Below are positions 19,838 through 21,699 of a stretch of 21,699 nucleotides of DNA, in pieces (the first letter of the stretch is position 1; each line of letters starts with the position of its first letter). The translations under genes were made by a program, and so were the position numbers. Below the pieces are notes generated by a model. The model was not told the origin of the DNA. It was given only the letters and a program-made list of their open reading frames with translations, and made no database searches. The stretch is from Chromera velia. Its lineage: Eukaryota > Sar > Chromeraceae. The stretch spans positions 31,004 to 52,702 of the forward strand of contig JAHBMJ010000237.1 in NCBI GenBank assembly GCA_018398765.1. The letters run 5' to 3'.

Positions 19838-20100
19838 AAAAGGAAAGAAAAGGGGATTTATGTTGTATGCCACAACTTGTGCACCCACGGCCCCGCCTGC
19901 ATATACACCACGCCGACGGCGCCCGACGCAAGCCCTGCCGCGCCCTGCCGTGCCCTGCCGATCTGATTAAACACATTGGACTCAGAGATGCCCAAATAGA
20001 ACAAATCAGTCTGAATTCGTCTGCTGATCGAGTAGAAAAGTTTATGAACAAACCTCTTGCATACTCCTATGAGTGAGTAGAACGGACCCGTGAATGCTGC
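19838..20100 (+). mobile_element. polypurine tract and start of the copia 3' LTR
   Basis: Seventeen bases after the copia stop comes a purine run (AAAAGGAAAGAAAAGGGGA, about 19838-19856), then TTTA and TGTTGTATGCCACAAC at 19861, the usual TGTTG start of a copia LTR. The far LTR end and target duplication could not be located, so 20100 is a guess. A 10-bp repeat (CCCTGCCGYG) lies at about 19930-19960. Confidence 0.5.
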
Positions 20101-20545
20101 TTCACTGTGGTCTACGTTAAGAAGTAATCACTTAGCTAGTGAGCAAGACATAGAAAAAAACTTGGTAAGTTAAAGCAATCCTGGCCAATCTACACGCACA
20201 GTGTAGCATGGCAAGAAAACAGGTAACTCTAGTAAGCTAGCTAGTAAGACTCAAACTTAAACTAAATTAATTAATGGCACTTACAATTAACTTTCATGCA
20301 GTAATTTTGTATATAATTTTTTTTAGAACCTACAACTTTTGCCTTTAGTCAAAAAAAAAAAAAATTCGCTAGTTTATGCTAGAGTTCCTGCGGTTTAGCA
20401 CTGTTCAGCATTATACTAATGATTATACCAGCCTTTCAAATTATGTTACATGCACCGTACATATGAGTAACATAATACAATAATCATACAGGCTGTGACT
20501 CTCTGTCATGGGCGGATTCGTTTGATTGGTATTTCCGCCGGGTGT
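20101..20545. other. AT-rich intergenic DNA, no gene seen
   Basis: No usable open frame. A small inverted repeat (ATTATGTTAC / GTAACATAAT, about 20440-20475) could form a hairpin. The 3' UTR of the minus-strand gene ending at 20546 should lie in its upper part. Confidence 0.4.
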
Positions 20546-21379
20546 TTATTCACTGTGCGACGCTTTTAGAAATATGGACAGAGAAGGAACGTCTGCCAAG
20601 ACGTGAATCAGTTGGTCCTCCGGAACACTTTTCCGCTGCAGAAAGAATTGAAGGCAGAAATAAAATAATGCTGCTGCATCTCCAAATATTTGTTGGTTAG
20701 AGAGACATGCATGATGACAATAAAACGAAAGAAGATTGCAGGTAATGAAACCTCTCTTTCTGCTTCGTACGCCAAAGCGTGCGCCCCCTCAGAAAAGAGA
20801 ATGGAAAGAGCGCCACACTAGGTCTCAGAAAAGCAGAAACGGCCGGATGTGTGAAAATGACCGAAATGAAAGAAAACACAAAGCGCTTAAGTCTTCACGG
20901 GACAGCCCGACAAAAATTCGGGTGCCTTTCGGAAGCAAAAGGGAGACCCAGTTTGCAAAGAGGTCAGATCGCTCCTTCCCTTCTGTACAAGCTCGACTGA
21001 CTGACTGACATAGAAAGTGGTTTCTGCAGTCCTCTGAGCGTTCGGCCTCGTCCTATCCTGCACATGCGCATGTCCATGTGGTACAATCAGCAACGAAAAG
21101 AAACAACACAAGGTACACTGACGGCATTCATTTCTGTCTCTTGACCTATTGTGCGGGTAAGAAAGCGGAGAAGCCTCTCGACTCCCTCGTCCATTCGCTT
21201 CTTTCCTCTCTCATACGAGGCCCCATTCATCCCATGAATTTCTCCTTCCATTCCTTTACTCCGTCAGGGAAATCCACGCTGAAGGCCTTCTCCCACTGTG
21301 CTCTTTTCCTTTCTGTCTCCTAGTCCCTCAGTCTCTCTTCGCGAACCTTCGCAAAAAAACAGTGGCGCAAATACATAGA

Positions 21380-21419
<40 letters not shown>

Positions 21420-21699
21420 CACACACGCACACACACGCACGCACACGCACGCACACACGAACACGCACTCACGTATGTATCTATGTGTCTATGTATATAT
21501 GTACGCATTTACGTATGCAAATTAGGGAAAGTGGACAGAGTCAGCCTCAGAGGATCTCCCCCAAAGTGAGACGAGAGACGGGAGAAAAACCACTTACAGC
21601 AAATGCTACACAAGTGCACGCAGCAACTAGGAGAGGCTCTAGATCCCAGTGACAGACATCAACCACATCAGCACTTCCGGCAAATACCCGCCCTCCCCC
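20546..21699 (-). CDS. 3' end of an unidentified multi-exon gene, cut by the right edge
   Basis: Five candidate exons join in phase 0 with GT-AG introns: 21598 to the edge (GSADVVDVCHWDLEPLL, perfect GTAAGT donor), 21260-21319 (RAQWEKAFSVDFPDG), 20912-21052 (LFANWVSLLLPKGTRIF), 20752-20787 (AHALAYEAERE) and 20546-20635 (VPEDQLIHVLADVPSLSIF, ending HSE and TAA). The last has a strong acceptor (TTCTTTCTGCAG); those of 21260-21319 and 20912-21052 are weak (TAG acceptors). 142 residues are visible. No domain is recognised. The exons are short, as in the TRP gene, and a CA microsatellite lies in one intron. Individual exons in the middle could be wrong. Confidence 0.42.
21381..21467. repeat. (CA)n microsatellite near the right edge
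   Basis: An interrupted CA/CACGCA run on the plus strand. It lies in the proposed intron 21320-21597 of the right-edge gene; frames reading through it are artefacts. Confidence 0.93.

Noticed and set aside
1-21699. tRNA, rRNA or CRISPR array
   Set aside because: No cloverleaf with conserved TTCRA loop, no rRNA core sequence and no regularly spaced direct repeats with unique spacers were seen.

Overview
The window is nuclear DNA of a eukaryote. The left half carries an intron-dense gene whose exons join through GT-AG introns of about 150-450 bp. The right half is a nest of decayed transposons in AT-rich DNA. A protist is the best guess: a TRP channel made of many short ankyrin exons, Ty1/copia and hAT debris, and abundant GCATGC motifs would fit an alveolate such as a chromerid alga. 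That placement is inference, since nothing in the window fixes the species.

801-10576, minus strand: one gene assembled here from 22 exons. Reading phase is kept at every junction, giving 3219 nt and 1072 residues. The order is an acidic/coiled N-terminus, 7-8 ankyrin repeats (about one per exon), a pre-S1 region, six membrane segments with an S5-S6 pore and a TRP-type helix after S6, then a coiled-coil tail with repeated RASRxSF-type basic/serine motifs. It is a TRP-family cation channel. Most of its exons are too short to be noticed as isolated open frames. Its introns hold CA/GA microsatellites and many GCATGC motifs.

10939-16492: an LTR retrotransposon with 335/336-bp LTRs and a perfect 5-bp target duplication (GTGAG). 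It lies on the minus strand, as shown by a purine tract next to the left LTR, a TGG-type primer site next to the right LTR and a gag-like zinc knuckle near the right LTR. No polymerase is recognisable inside, so it looks non-autonomous or gutted. Nested in it are an 832-bp hAT-like element with a perfect 8-bp duplication, a 130-bp TA-flanked MITE, a long inverted repeat and a glutamate-rich 69-bp tandem repeat.

16493-18490: non-coding DNA with a G-rich quadruplex-type stretch, a 260-bp TC/TTTC microsatellite, a degenerate GACCTGGCACTG repeat and a very AT-rich spacer. 18490-about 20100, plus strand: a decayed Ty1/copia reverse transcriptase-RNase H followed by a purine tract and the start of a 3' LTR. 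All five in-frame stops of its main frame are TAG.

20546-21699, minus strand: the 3' end of a second gene entering from the right edge. It is modelled here as five phase-0 exons (142 residues visible) with no recognised domain.
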